Shown in pieces: positions 43,672 through 52,189 of a stretch of DNA of 64,000 nt (position 1 is the first letter of the stretch; every line of letters starts with the position of its first letter). Under the pieces are notes generated by a model. That model was not told the DNA's origin. It did not search any database and saw nothing but the letters and a program-made list of their open reading frames with translations. Source of the DNA: an uncultured Flavobacteriales bacterium (GTDB taxonomy: Bacteria; Bacteroidota; Bacteroidia; CAIKAF01); contig CAIKAF010000007.1 in NCBI GenBank assembly GCA_903825395.1, positions 1 through 64,000 of the forward strand. The letters are read 5' to 3'. The position numbers and the translations under genes were made by a program.

Positions 43672-44943
43672 ATGCTACGTTTAGCAGATTTACGGGAAAA
43701 CCCCGAAGCTTGGATTCTTCGATTGAAAAAGCGTGGACTGGATGCTGAAGGCCTAGTTAACCATGTTTTGCAATTGGACCGGCAACATCGTGAGGTTCTT
43801 CAAAAAAAAGAACTTCAACAAGCAGAGTTGAATTCCCTGTCAAAACAAATTGGGGAGTTTATTCGCGAAGGGAATCAAGACCAAGCTGAAGCTGCAAAAC
43901 AAAAAACAGCAAGTCTTAAAGGGGAAATCCCCGCCCTTGCTAAGCAAGCCGAAAGTTTGGAGGCTGAAATACGCTCTTGCTTATTGGGTATTCCGAATGC
44001 CCCTCATGCCTCTGTTCCCGCTGGACTGGATGCCAGTTCGAATGAAGTTGTTCGAGTGCATGAGGCAGCTCGGTCCATTTGGGAAAAGGCTGAACCCCAT
44101 TGGGATTTGGTGGCAAAAAAGAAATGGATTGATTTTGAAGCCGGAGTGAAAGTGACCGGCGCTGGCTTTCCAGTGTATTGGGCGGGAGCTGCTCGCCTGC
44201 AAAGAGCTTTAATCCAATACTTTCTTGATTTTAATACAAAAAGGGGCTACACTGAGGTGCAAGTGCCATTCATGGTGAATGAAGATTCTGGATTTGGAAC
44301 GGGGCAGTTGCCAGATAAGGAAGGGCAAATGTACCATGTGCCTGAAGATGGTTTTTATTTGATTCCAACGGCTGAAGTACCTGTCACTAATTTATTTAGA
44401 GATACCATCCTTGATGAATCTGCGCTGCCCGTAAAATGCACCGCTTATTCTCCATGTTTTCGACGTGAAGCAGGTTCGTATGGTAAGGATGTTCGCGGTT
44501 TGAATCGCTTGCACCAGTTTGACAAAGTAGAAATAGTCCAAATTTGTCATCCGAAAGACTCATATGATGCATTGGAGGGCATGGTTTTGCATGTAGAAGA
44601 CTTGATAAAATCGCTGGAATTGCCATATCGATTACTAAAGTTGTGTGGTGGAGATATGGGTTTCGCTTCTGCATTAACCTATGATTTTGAAGTGTACTCA
44701 GGGGCTCAGCAACGTTGGTTGGAGGTGAGTAGTGTTTCAAACTTTGAAACATTTCAAGCCAATCGACTGATGTTGCGCTTCCGGGGATCGGAGGGCAAAC
44801 CTCAGTTGGCACATACCCTAAACGGGAGCTCTCTTGCCCTGCCTAGGATTTTGGCTGCTATTTTAGAGCACCACCAAGTGGAAGAGGGCGTGCGGGTTCC
44901 AGCAGTTCTTCGCCCGTATACGGGTTTTGATGTCTTAAAATAA
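43672..44943 (+). CDS. serS: seryl-tRNA synthetase
   Basis: A 423-residue class II synthetase. The N-terminal long antiparallel coiled coil (about 30-100) grips the tRNA variable arm. Class II motifs follow: motif 1 around GYTEVQVPFMVN, motif 2 YSPCFRREAGSYGKDVRGL and motif 3 LNGSSLALPRILAAILEHHQ. TAEVPVTNLFRD and EVSSVSNFETFQANRLMLRF are typical of SerRS. It stands after the rplU-rpmA terminator with its own promoter. Confidence 0.97.
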   Translation: MLRLADLRENPEAWILRLKKRGLDAEGLVNHVLQLDRQHREVLQKKELQQAELNSLSKQIGEFIREGNQDQAEAAKQKTASLKGEIPALAKQAESLEAEIRSCLLGIPNAPHASVPAGLDASSNEVVRVHEAARSIWEKAEPHWDLVAKKKWIDFEAGVKVTGAGFPVYWAGAARLQRALIQYFLDFNTKRGYTEVQVPFMVNEDSGFGTGQLPDKEGQMYHVPEDGFYLIPTAEVPVTNLFRDTILDESALPVKCTAYSPCFRREAGSYGKDVRGLNRLHQFDKVEIVQICHPKDSYDALEGMVLHVEDLIKSLELPYRLLKLCGGDMGFASALTYDFEVYSGAQQRWLEVSSVSNFETFQANRLMLRFRGSEGKPQLAHTLNGSSLALPRILAAILEHHQVEEGVRVPAVLRPYTGFDVLK

Positions 44944-44969
44944 TCGAATCCGGTCCGCGTTTCCAATGT

Positions 44970-46874
44970 ATGAAAATTGAACCTCGTTTATTGCGGCACA
45001 TCGGATGGTTTACCTCCATTGGTTTTCAGTCGGCTCATAAAGCCGGAATTGTATTTTCCCTTGGATTAACCTTATTCGTTTTAACAGCATCGCCCCTTGC
45101 AGCCCAAACCGATCAAGAGGTCCAAGTGGCTCAGGTTTATTTAGAGCAGGGAGAATTGGAAAAGGCCCAAACCTTTTTTGAACGGTTTTACCAACAAAGA
45201 CCCGACAGGCATTCGTATTTCACAATCTTGGTTCAAATATATATCGCATTAGAAAAGATTAAAGAGGCAGAGGCGCTATTGGAAAAGCACCATAAGAAGT
45301 ATCCTGAAATTCCTGAGGTATTGAGTGCATACATAGACTTCCATTTGAGGTTTGGACAGCCCAAACTGGGGGAAAAGGCCATGAAACAGTGGAATCGAAA
45401 CATGCCTAGCGATTTTCGGTTGGTAGAGGAACTCGCCAACCTTCTATCCCTTAAAGCCCATGGAACATTGGCCATTCAAGTGGTTGAAGATTGGCAAAAG
45501 CGGAATGGGATCAACCCACTGGCTCTGTACAAGTTGGTTGATTTTTATGTTTCTGATAATCAGCCGGAAAAGGCGGCAAATCAACTTATTCAACTTCTTA
45601 AGGTCTCTGTTTCTTATTATGAGGGGGTTAAGACCCGTTTGGTTAATTTACTGTCAGAAGAGGCGGATGCTCCTGTCAATATGGCAATTAAACAGGCTTT
45701 TGTTGCTGAATTGCAAAAGAATCCGGATGAAATGGAGTTGGCTTCTCTCCTGATGTGGGTATTTATTCATGAAACTAATTTTTCTCAGGCCCTCATTCAT
45801 GCCAAGGCCATAGACCAACGCAGCGGCTCAGAGGGCCGTGTTGTACTTGATCTTGGAATGATATGCCAAGAGCAACAGGCATATCAGGCGGCCAATTCAT
45901 GCTTTTCATTCGTGGCGAGTCTAGGTGAACAAAGTCCTTACTATATTGAAGCCCGAACAGCAGAAGTTCAAAACATGGAAGATTGGCTGCGCTGGGACGG
46001 CCGATTAAGTGGGGAACAATTGCTTCAACTGAGTCAGGCATATCAAGCCACCTTAAGGGTGTTGCCTTCCGGTCCCAATTCGGCACAACTCAAGGTCCGT
46101 TACGCCAGGCTGTTGGCGTTTGACTTAAATAAGCAGGAAGAAGCTATAGCTCTCCTTAATACAGCAATGAATGAATTTAGGGCGGGAAGTATTGAGGAGG
46201 CACGAGCCAAAATCGCATTGGCCGATATCCTTATTGCAACAGGTGATTTGTGGGAACCAAGTCTTTTGTATGGTCAGGTGGAAAAGGCCTTACCAAATAC
46301 ACCGGAAGGACACGAAGCCAAATGGGGCAATACGCGGCTGTCTTTTTTTAGAGCTGAATTCCCATGGGCTCAAACTCAGGCTAAGGTTTTAAAAGCCAGT
46401 ACAACCAAGCACATTGCCAATGATGCTTTGGGCTTGTCTTTGCTCATGAATGATTTATTGGCAGAAGATTCAAATGTGGCGGCATTGGCGACGTATGCCA
46501 GAGCCGATTGTGCTTTTTATTCGCGAAATATGGATCGAGCGGTATCCATCTTGGATTCTTTGGAAACCACGCTGAAATTTGGCCCTATTCTAACTGCATC
46601 TAGATGGATTAGGTATCAAATTTTAGAACGGCAAGGTCAGATTGAGGGGGCAATAGAAGTACTTAAGATTTTAATAAAAAATGATCCTGAAAGCCTTTTG
46701 GTGGATGACGCATTGTTGGCAATGGCACGCATGTATGAAAACCAACTGAAGCAAGTGGACAAGGCAATGGAGGCGTACCGAACTTTGCTCTTGGAGCATT
46801 CGGGAAGTTTACACAACCAAACGGCTAGAATTCGGTATCGGGTTTTGAAAAGTCAAGGTTCAGTTGCGCCCTAA
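44970..46874 (+). CDS. periplasmic TPR-repeat protein
   Basis: A 634-residue exported protein. A signal sequence (helix about 27-46, ending SPLAAQT) is followed by helical TPR-like repeats over nearly the whole length (AQVYLEQGELEKAQTFFERF, KIKEAEALLEKHHKKYPEIP, PEKAANQLIQLLKVSVSYYE, QIEGAIEVLKILIKNDPESL). It probably works as a scaffold for envelope proteins; no enzyme motif is visible. Its last 50 bp overlap the 3' end of the convergent mutY. Confidence 0.75.
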   Translation: MKIEPRLLRHIGWFTSIGFQSAHKAGIVFSLGLTLFVLTASPLAAQTDQEVQVAQVYLEQGELEKAQTFFERFYQQRPDRHSYFTILVQIYIALEKIKEAEALLEKHHKKYPEIPEVLSAYIDFHLRFGQPKLGEKAMKQWNRNMPSDFRLVEELANLLSLKAHGTLAIQVVEDWQKRNGINPLALYKLVDFYVSDNQPEKAANQLIQLLKVSVSYYEGVKTRLVNLLSEEADAPVNMAIKQAFVAELQKNPDEMELASLLMWVFIHETNFSQALIHAKAIDQRSGSEGRVVLDLGMICQEQQAYQAANSCFSFVASLGEQSPYYIEARTAEVQNMEDWLRWDGRLSGEQLLQLSQAYQATLRVLPSGPNSAQLKVRYARLLAFDLNKQEEAIALLNTAMNEFRAGSIEEARAKIALADILIATGDLWEPSLLYGQVEKALPNTPEGHEAKWGNTRLSFFRAEFPWAQTQAKVLKASTTKHIANDALGLSLLMNDLLAEDSNVAALATYARADCAFYSRNMDRAVSILDSLETTLKFGPILTASRWIRYQILERQGQIEGAIEVLKILIKNDPESLLVDDALLAMARMYENQLKQVDKAMEAYRTLLLEHSGSLHNQTARIRYRVLKSQGSVAP

Positions 46875-47901
46875 ACGCCTCTTCGTTTTGTTCAAAGAAA
46901 CGCGTCAGAATCCGAGGGAAACCATAGGAATCTCTCATTTCAGGTGAAATCCATTCCACTTGGTGTAGAGCATCGGATTCAGTTTTAAACAGGAATACCC
47001 TTGCCCGAATTTCCCGGTGGGATAGCAGGTGCACAGGAAGTTCAAAGGTCCGGTAAGCGCTTAAGCTTAATCCAGGAAAAATGGGTTCAAATATTTGTAT
47101 ATCAGATGGTTCGGGAGTTTCGATGGATGGGAGTTCCCATAAATTCGCCCAGATTCCTTCATTGCCTCTTTTTTGGATGGCAAACTTGCCATTTTTCCAA
47201 GCCCATGCGAATGAGAGATGTAGAATGCGTTTTGCCGGTTTACTTTTTTTAATTGGAAAATCGGTGGGTCGTCCGGATTGAGTAGCTAAACAATGGGCTT
47301 GTATGGGGCAAACAGAGCATGAAGGAGATTTTGGCAAACAAATTAGGGCACCTAACTCCATAATCGCCTGGTTAAAAATTGCCGGCTCAGAAGGTTGCAT
47401 GCAGGCATCTAACCAAATTTGAATTTCATTTAGAGCAACTTTTGATTCAATTGGCTCTTGAATTTGGAGGCAGCGGGAAACGACTCGTTTAACATTTCCG
47501 TCCACAACCGGATGGGGTAGGTTAAAGGCAAACGATGCAATGGCGGCTGCGGTATATGGGCCGATTCCCGGCAAGGCCAACAATTCTTGGTATGAGGCAG
47601 GGAAGTTCCCATTGTAGCGGTGCTGCACTTCTTTCGCTGTTTTGAGTAGAGATTTTGCTCGAGAGTAATATCCAAGGCCTTGCCACAGGCGAAAAACCTC
47701 ATCCTCATGGGCATTTGCTAAGTCATGGACGGTTGGATATTGCTGAGTAAAGGCGTAATAATAGGGTAGGCCTTGATCGACTCTGGTTTGCTGAAGAATC
47801 ACCTCTGACAGCCAAATAAAATAGGGGTCGGAGGTATGCCTCCAGGGTAAATCTCGGCCTGCAGATTGATACCAGAACTTTAATTTCTGATGAATTTCCA
47901 T
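46825..47901 (-). CDS. mutY: A/G-specific adenine glycosylase MutY
   Basis: A 358-residue base-excision repair enzyme that removes adenine opposite 8-oxoguanine. The HhH motif and catalytic Asp are in LPGIGPYTAAAIASFAFNLP followed by HPVVDGNVKRV; the general acid Glu is in EVILQQTRV. The [4Fe-4S] ligands are C-x6-C-x2-C-x5-C in CLPKSPSCSVCPIQAHC. The C-terminal NUDIX-like domain (about 230-345) recognises oxoG. ATG 47901 is chosen because upstream in-frame ATGs lie in or before the HU promoter. It is convergent and overlapping with the TPR gene and divergent from HU. Confidence 0.95.
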   Translation of the reverse strand: MEIHQKLKFWYQSAGRDLPWRHTSDPYFIWLSEVILQQTRVDQGLPYYYAFTQQYPTVHDLANAHEDEVFRLWQGLGYYSRAKSLLKTAKEVQHRYNGNFPASYQELLALPGIGPYTAAAIASFAFNLPHPVVDGNVKRVVSRCLQIQEPIESKVALNEIQIWLDACMQPSEPAIFNQAIMELGALICLPKSPSCSVCPIQAHCLATQSGRPTDFPIKKSKPAKRILHLSFAWAWKNGKFAIQKRGNEGIWANLWELPSIETPEPSDIQIFEPIFPGLSLSAYRTFELPVHLLSHREIRARVFLFKTESDALHQVEWISPEMRDSYGFPRILTRFFEQNEEAFRAQLNLDFSKPDTEF

Positions 47902-47952
47902 TTTTTTAAGAACTTTTATGCAGAAACAACCGCGATTTAGTGCATCTAAAAC

Positions 47953-47990
47953 TTTGAAGGATAGAAATCTGATTAACTTTGTCAAAGTTA
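47953..47990. promoter_or_regulatory. HU promoter with a symmetric -7 element
   Basis: For the plus strand: TTTG (47953-47956), a 17-bp spacer and -7 TAACTTTG (47974-47981). The -7 box is half of a perfect palindrome, TAACTTTG-T-CAAAGTTA (47974-47990), so TAACTTTG also reads on the minus strand towards mutY with TTG 21 bp behind it. One site could serve two divergent promoters or bind a symmetric regulator. Confidence 0.55.
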
Positions 47991-48015
47991 TTATCTCTAA
48001 CCAATACATAACAAC

Positions 48016-48300
48016 ATGACCAAAGCTGAAATTGTGAATCAGATCTCAGAGAGTACCGGTGTAGAAAAAGCGGCCGTTCAAGTAACGGTGGAGGCCTTTA
48101 TGAAATCGGTTAAGGATTCTTTGATAGCAGGCGACCCTGTTTATTTGCGTGGATTTGGCAGCTTCATTATTAAGAAGCGTGCTGAGAAGAAGGGCCGCAA
48201 CATTTCTAAAAATGCGACCATCGTTATTCCAGCACATAATATTCCCGCCTTTAAACCCGCCAAATCGTTTCAAGGACAGGTGAAAAAGAGTTTGAAATAA
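48016..48300 (+). CDS. hup: HU family DNA-binding protein
   Basis: A 94-residue nucleoid protein (MTKAEIVNQISESTGVEKAA, VYLRGFGSFIIKKRAEKKGR, NIPAFKPAKSF) of the HU/IHF family that bends and compacts DNA. The beta-arm tip region (KKGRNISKNATIVIPAHNIP) is standard for HU. A perfect terminator-like hairpin starts 33 bp after its stop. Confidence 0.95.
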   Translation: MTKAEIVNQISESTGVEKAAVQVTVEAFMKSVKDSLIAGDPVYLRGFGSFIIKKRAEKKGRNISKNATIVIPAHNIPAFKPAKSFQGQVKKSLK

Positions 48301-48305
48301 GTTTC

Positions 48306-49148
48306 ATGATTTCGAGACTTCCTGAACGACAGAAAGCAGTGCTTATTGCACTGCTTTTCTTATTCATAGGCCTTGGTATTTGGTTCTTGCCTTCCAAGCA
48401 CCCCGAAGGGTATTTGCAGGCAGTTCAGACAGAAGAAATTGCTAAGGATTTGGAAGCTCAAATTGAAGAAGTGAAGTCGGGATTAAATCCGGAGCAGCAA
48501 GTTGAAGCTCAGCGGCTGGAACTGCAGTGGCGTCAATCTAAAGGTCAAGATCGTTCTCTGTTTAGCGATACCTTGATTCGATTTTGGGGGCAAATAAATC
48601 CTGCAGTGGCTGCCATTTTTGCTAAAAAAAAGGCGGAGGAATCGGGTGAAGAAGCGGATCTTTTGGATGCAGCTCAGCGGTTTTTAACCGTGGTGTCGGT
48701 GATGACTGAAGAGGATAAAAGTTGGGCTGCAGTTGAGGCTGCAGGACTTTTCCGAGAGGTGCTGAGCCGTTCGCCTAAGTTGTTGGAGGCTCGGAGAGGC
48801 CTTGGTACGGCTATCGTTGAAGGGGCCGGAGCTCCTATGGAAGGCATAGGAATGCTGACAGAAATTTTGGAAGAATACCCAAACGATGTTGAAACCATTT
48901 TACGTTTAGGGCAATTTTCCGTACTTTCGTCCCAGTTTCCAAAAGCTATTGAACGGTTTAAAACAGTTTTAACCATCGATAGTGGTCGAACGGAAGTGTA
49001 TTTTCTATTGGGAGATGCATTTTTAAAGGCTGGAAATCAAGACAGTGCCAAACTTTATTTTGGCCGTTATCGGGAGCGTTTGCCTTCCGGAATGGCGAAA
49101 AGCAGTTTTGATGCCTGGCTTACAGAAACATTAACTACTAACAAATAA
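48306..49148 (+). CDS. membrane-anchored TPR protein
   Basis: A 280-residue protein with one N-terminal transmembrane helix (about 10-28, AVLIALLFLFIGLGIWFLPS) and TPR-like helices in the C-terminal half (TILRLGQFSVLSSQFPKAIE, EVYFLLGDAFLKAGNQDSAK). The repeats probably face the periplasm. The start ATG lies 6 bp after the HU stop. The codons of the membrane helix overlap a 10-bp perfect hairpin followed by a T-rich stretch (48333-48360), so expression may be limited by termination after hup. HU-TPR-Cox24-RNase G is a familiar gene order in Bacteroidota. Confidence 0.75.
   Translation: MISRLPERQKAVLIALLFLFIGLGIWFLPSKHPEGYLQAVQTEEIAKDLEAQIEEVKSGLNPEQQVEAQRLELQWRQSKGQDRSLFSDTLIRFWGQINPAVAAIFAKKKAEESGEEADLLDAAQRFLTVVSVMTEEDKSWAAVEAAGLFREVLSRSPKLLEARRGLGTAIVEGAGAPMEGIGMLTEILEEYPNDVETILRLGQFSVLSSQFPKAIERFKTVLTIDSGRTEVYFLLGDAFLKAGNQDSAKLYFGRYRERLPSGMAKSSFDAWLTETLTTNK
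48333..48358 (+). terminator. terminator-like hairpin after HU, inside the next gene
   Basis: AAAGCAGTGC-TTATT-GCACTGCTTT is a perfect 10-bp stem followed by TCTTATTC. It has the shape of an intrinsic terminator for hup but lies in codons 10-18 of the downstream TPR gene, so termination would have to be partial. Confidence 0.65.
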
Positions 49149-49159
49149 ACATAGGAATC

Positions 49160-49252
49160 ATGCCTAGTGGAAAAAAACGCAAAAGACATAAGATGAATAC
49201 GCACAAGCGTAAAAAACGTCTTAGAAAGAACCGACACAAGAAGAAAAAATAA
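49160..49252 (+). CDS. 30-residue basic ribosomal protein, AURKAIP1/Cox24 (mS38/bS22) type
   Basis: A very small gene encoding 30 residues, about two thirds of them Lys, Arg or His: MPSGKKRKRHKMNTHKRKKR then LRKNRHKKKK. This is the AURKAIP1/Cox24 domain pattern (KKRK..HK.KKR.K..R..KK) of mitochondrial mS38 and actinobacterial bS22, which sit near the decoding region of the small ribosomal subunit. It lies between the TPR gene (11 bp) and RNase G. Two alternative hairpins follow its stop. The ribosomal role is inferred from the family. Confidence 0.85.
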   Translation: MPSGKKRKRHKMNTHKRKKRLRKNRHKKKK

Positions 49253-49284
49253 TTCGGGTTGCGCCGAATTTGTATGAATTCGGC
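49251..49284 (+). promoter_or_regulatory. mutually exclusive hairpins before RNase G
   Basis: AATTCGG (49251-49257) can pair with CCGAATT (49264-49270), which can instead pair with AATTCGG (49277-49283), extended to 8 bp by G49263-C49284. Both loops are 6 nt. The structure sits 17 bp before the rng ATG. RNase E/G genes are often controlled through their 5' leaders. Confidence 0.45.
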
Positions 49285-49301
49285 ATACTAAATATAATGT
49301 C

Positions 49302-50864
49302 ATGAGCAACGATTTAATTATAAACGTTGCGCCCGAAGAAGTTTCAATTGCTCTGCTTAGAAGTCGTGAGTTAACCGAACTTACGAAAGAAAAGAGCGAC
49401 TATGCATTTAATGTTGGAGACTATTATTTGGCTCGGGTGAGCCGAATTCAGCCCAATTTAAATGCTGCATTTGTCGATTTAGGTTACGAGAAAGATGCCT
49501 TTCTTCATTATCTGGATTTAGGCCCTGAAATACAGTCGCTGAATAAGTTTGTAAAAGAAACCGTGAGCGGGCGCTTAAAAACCGCAAGTTTAAGGTACTT
49601 TAAGTTTGTACCTCCTATACGGAAAGAGGGGAAAATTGGAGATGTCCTAAAAGCCGGACAAACCATTCTTGTAAAGGTCATCAAAGAACCAATTTCGCAA
49701 AAAGGCCCTCGCCTTAGCTGTGAATTGTCCCTGCCCGGCCGGTACATGGTGTTGGTCCCCTTTGCCGATAAAATTTCAATTTCCAGCAAAATTCGAGAAG
49801 CCACCGAGCGCGATCGGCTGAAAAATCTGATGCAGGCTCTACAGCCCGCTAACTTTGGACTTATTATTCGAACTGCTGCTGAAAATCAATCGGCAGAAGA
49901 TTTGGAAAAAGATTTGAAGGATTTGATGGCCCGCTGGGATGCCGCATTTGAAAAAATTAAAAGCGGTAAAACCCCGGAAAAAGTCTTGGGAGAATTAAGT
50001 AGAGCCACCACTTTACTCCGGGATCTGGAGAACAAGAACTTTACGTTCGATTCAATCGTGGTGAACGATGAATCGTATGTAAACCAAATTAGGGACTACA
50101 TGCGGACCAATTTCCCAGATCGGGAGAAAACCGTACGCTTTTTCAAAGGTAGATTGCCCATTTTTGAGCATTACGGCATCAACCGACAGATTCGCACCTT
50201 ATTTGGACGTAACGTTCCAATGAAATCTGGAGCCTACCTAATCATTGAGCATACAGAGGCCTTGCATGTTATCGATGTGAACTCTGGTAACTCTGTGCGG
50301 TCTGGAAGTTCTCAGGAAGAAACAGCGTTGGCGGTAAATTTAGAGGCCGCCGACGAAATTGCCCGTCAACTCAGATTGAGGGATATGGGGGGCATAATTG
50401 TGGTTGACTTTATTGATTTGTACAAGGCAGAAAACAGAAAATTGCTGTTTCAACGCATGCGTGATGCCATGAAAGACGATAAGGCCAAACACAATATATT
50501 GCCTCCGTCCAAAATTGGATTGATTCAAATTACGCGTGAGCGTGTACGGCCTCAGATCAACATTGAAACTGCCGAGGCTTGTCCTTCCTGTCAAGGGACA
50601 GGAAAAGTGACAGCCAGTGTGAATTTGACCGATGAGATTTCGACTGCGTTTGCTCGAAAAGTTGAAACCAACTCAACCCAGGCATATACCCTTTTGGTGC
50701 ACCCCTATGTTGAAGCCTATTTGAAAAAAGGCTTATTTACTTCCATCTGGAAAACCTGGAAAAGCAAGTATGGACGTCGGCATCGGTTAGAAGCTAGAAC
50801 TACATTAGGTATGTTGGAATACCGAATCCTTGATTCTCAAGGCAAAACATTGGAAGATGTATAG
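49302..50864 (+). CDS. rng: ribonuclease E/G family protein
   Basis: A 520-residue endoribonuclease that matures 16S rRNA and starts mRNA decay. The S1 domain (about 38-125: GDYYLARVSRIQPNLNAAFV), the 5'-sensor/RNase H-like part, catalytic Asp residues in HVIDVNSGNS and GGIIVVDFIDL, and the zinc-link CPSCQGTGK (about 427) are all present. Length fits RNase G rather than RNase E. Its TAG stop is followed at once by a diverged structured repeat (50868-51015). Confidence 0.93.
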   Translation: MSNDLIINVAPEEVSIALLRSRELTELTKEKSDYAFNVGDYYLARVSRIQPNLNAAFVDLGYEKDAFLHYLDLGPEIQSLNKFVKETVSGRLKTASLRYFKFVPPIRKEGKIGDVLKAGQTILVKVIKEPISQKGPRLSCELSLPGRYMVLVPFADKISISSKIREATERDRLKNLMQALQPANFGLIIRTAAENQSAEDLEKDLKDLMARWDAAFEKIKSGKTPEKVLGELSRATTLLRDLENKNFTFDSIVVNDESYVNQIRDYMRTNFPDREKTVRFFKGRLPIFEHYGINRQIRTLFGRNVPMKSGAYLIIEHTEALHVIDVNSGNSVRSGSSQEETALAVNLEAADEIARQLRLRDMGGIIVVDFIDLYKAENRKLLFQRMRDAMKDDKAKHNILPPSKIGLIQITRERVRPQINIETAEACPSCQGTGKVTASVNLTDEISTAFARKVETNSTQAYTLLVHPYVEAYLKKGLFTSIWKTWKSKYGRRHRLEARTTLGMLEYRILDSQGKTLEDV

Positions 50865-50867
50865 GCA

Positions 50868-51015
50868 TTGCGCCCGGGGCTGAACCGGCACCGAAGGCAG
50901 TAGCGCTTTAGACCGGTACCGGGCGGAGGCGACCGGAGGAAGCCCCACGCACCGGTTTACCGGGCTTAAGCGCTACAACTGAGGTACAGGTGAAGACCCG
51001 TAAAGGCGCCCCAAA
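50868..51015. repeat. rod-like structured intergenic repeat, copy 5 (diverged)
   Basis: Shares GCGGAGGCGAC exactly with copies 2 and 3 and keeps the order of other blocks (GGGGCTGAA at the base, GACCCG and GCGCCCC at the end). GCGCC (50870-50874) pairs with GGCGC (51005-51009), and GTAGCGCTT with AAGCGCTAC. It lies just after the rng stop but in the opposite orientation to the other copies relative to the upstream gene. Confidence 0.6.
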
Positions 51016-51031
51016 CATTCCCCGAATCCCT

Positions 51032-51039
51032 TACCTTTG
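51032..51039 (+). promoter_or_regulatory. -7 promoter element of holB
   Basis: TACCTTTG ends 3 bp before the ATG at 51043. Transcription would start on or after the A of the ATG, giving a leaderless mRNA. No -33 TTTG; the upstream position is occupied by the structured repeat. Confidence 0.45.
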
Positions 51040-51042
51040 TGC

Positions 51043-52167
51043 ATGCAATTTTCGGATGTAGCAGGTCAGTCTCACATTAAGCAGCTCTTGATTCGTTCTG
51101 CAAAACAAGGGCGAATTCCCCATGCCCAGCTGTTTTCAGGTAAGCATGGGCATGGCACGTTGCCAATGGCCTTGGCCTACATTCAATATTTGTTGTGCGA
51201 AGAACCCTCAGAACTCGATTCCTGTGGGCATTGTGCTGCTTGCCGAAAAGTGGCAAAATTGAGTCATCCTGACCTTCATTTTGCTTTTCCATTTGCGGCA
51301 AAAGACGACAAGGATATTGCGAAAAATTACTTGGAAGACTTTCGTGAATTTGTTTTGAAATCGCCCTACAGTTCGGTAGGGGGTTGGCAGGAATTTAGTT
51401 CCGCCGATACCAAACGACCCACCATTAATTCCGCTACAACCAAGGCCATTTTAACAGAAATGAGTCAAAAACCCTATGAAGGGAAATTGCAGTTTATGCT
51501 GCTTTGGTATCCGGAAATGATTACCCATGGAATGGCCAATCGCCTGTTGAAATCGATTGAAGAGCCCCCGCCGAATACGGTATTTTTATTGGTCAGCGAG
51601 GAAGAGGGGAAATTGATGCCCACCTTGTTGTCAAGGCTTCAAACCATTGCCTTCCCTAAAGTCAAGGATTTTGATTTGGCCGATTATTTGGGGAATAAAG
51701 CCGGACTGGAGTTGGAACAGGTTCGGGAGTTGGTGAATATGGCAGATGGAGATGTAGATCAAGCCCTAAGTTTGGGGAATGCCCAAGAGCAATTGGCGGT
51801 ATTTTTCCCTTTTTTCAGGGACTGGATGCGTGGGGCCTACATGGCGGCCTTTCATGAATCTGTAGAATTGGCCGAGACCTTTCAAAAATGGGGAAGGACT
51901 CAGCAAATGGGATTTTTCCAATATGGTTTATACCTAATTCGAGAGGCCTTGGTGTTTCGCAGTTCCAACAGTTTATCGCGGATTACCGAAATGGAGCGCA
52001 GTTGGTTGGAGAAATTTTCAGGCAGCGTAAACCCGGCAGTGGCTGAATCTATAATGGAAGCCTTGGAAAATGGATTGAAGGGCATTTCTGGTAATGCACA
52101 TCAAAAAACAGAATTTATGGGGGTCACCATTGATATTTATCGTTCCTTTAAGCTTGGAAAACACTAA
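51043..52167 (+). CDS. holB: DNA polymerase III subunit delta'
   Basis: A 374-residue AAA+ clamp-loader subunit. The N-terminus MQFSDVAGQSHIKQLLIRSA and zinc-binding Cys cluster (CGHCAACRKVAKLSHPDLHF) are typical. Walker A is degenerate (SGKHGHGTLPMA), as expected for the non-hydrolysing delta'. NRLLKSIEEPPPNTVFLLVS and LLSRLQTIAFP are the sensor region. ATG 51043 is used because the earlier TTG at 51037 lies in the promoter element. It starts the holB-ricT-gldH-PBP1A cluster. Confidence 0.9.
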   Translation: MQFSDVAGQSHIKQLLIRSAKQGRIPHAQLFSGKHGHGTLPMALAYIQYLLCEEPSELDSCGHCAACRKVAKLSHPDLHFAFPFAAKDDKDIAKNYLEDFREFVLKSPYSSVGGWQEFSSADTKRPTINSATTKAILTEMSQKPYEGKLQFMLLWYPEMITHGMANRLLKSIEEPPPNTVFLLVSEEEGKLMPTLLSRLQTIAFPKVKDFDLADYLGNKAGLELEQVRELVNMADGDVDQALSLGNAQEQLAVFFPFFRDWMRGAYMAAFHESVELAETFQKWGRTQQMGFFQYGLYLIREALVFRSSNSLSRITEMERSWLEKFSGSVNPAVAESIMEALENGLKGISGNAHQKTEFMGVTIDIYRSFKLGKH

Positions 52168-52189
52168 ATTTGAATTTGAATTAAAAACC

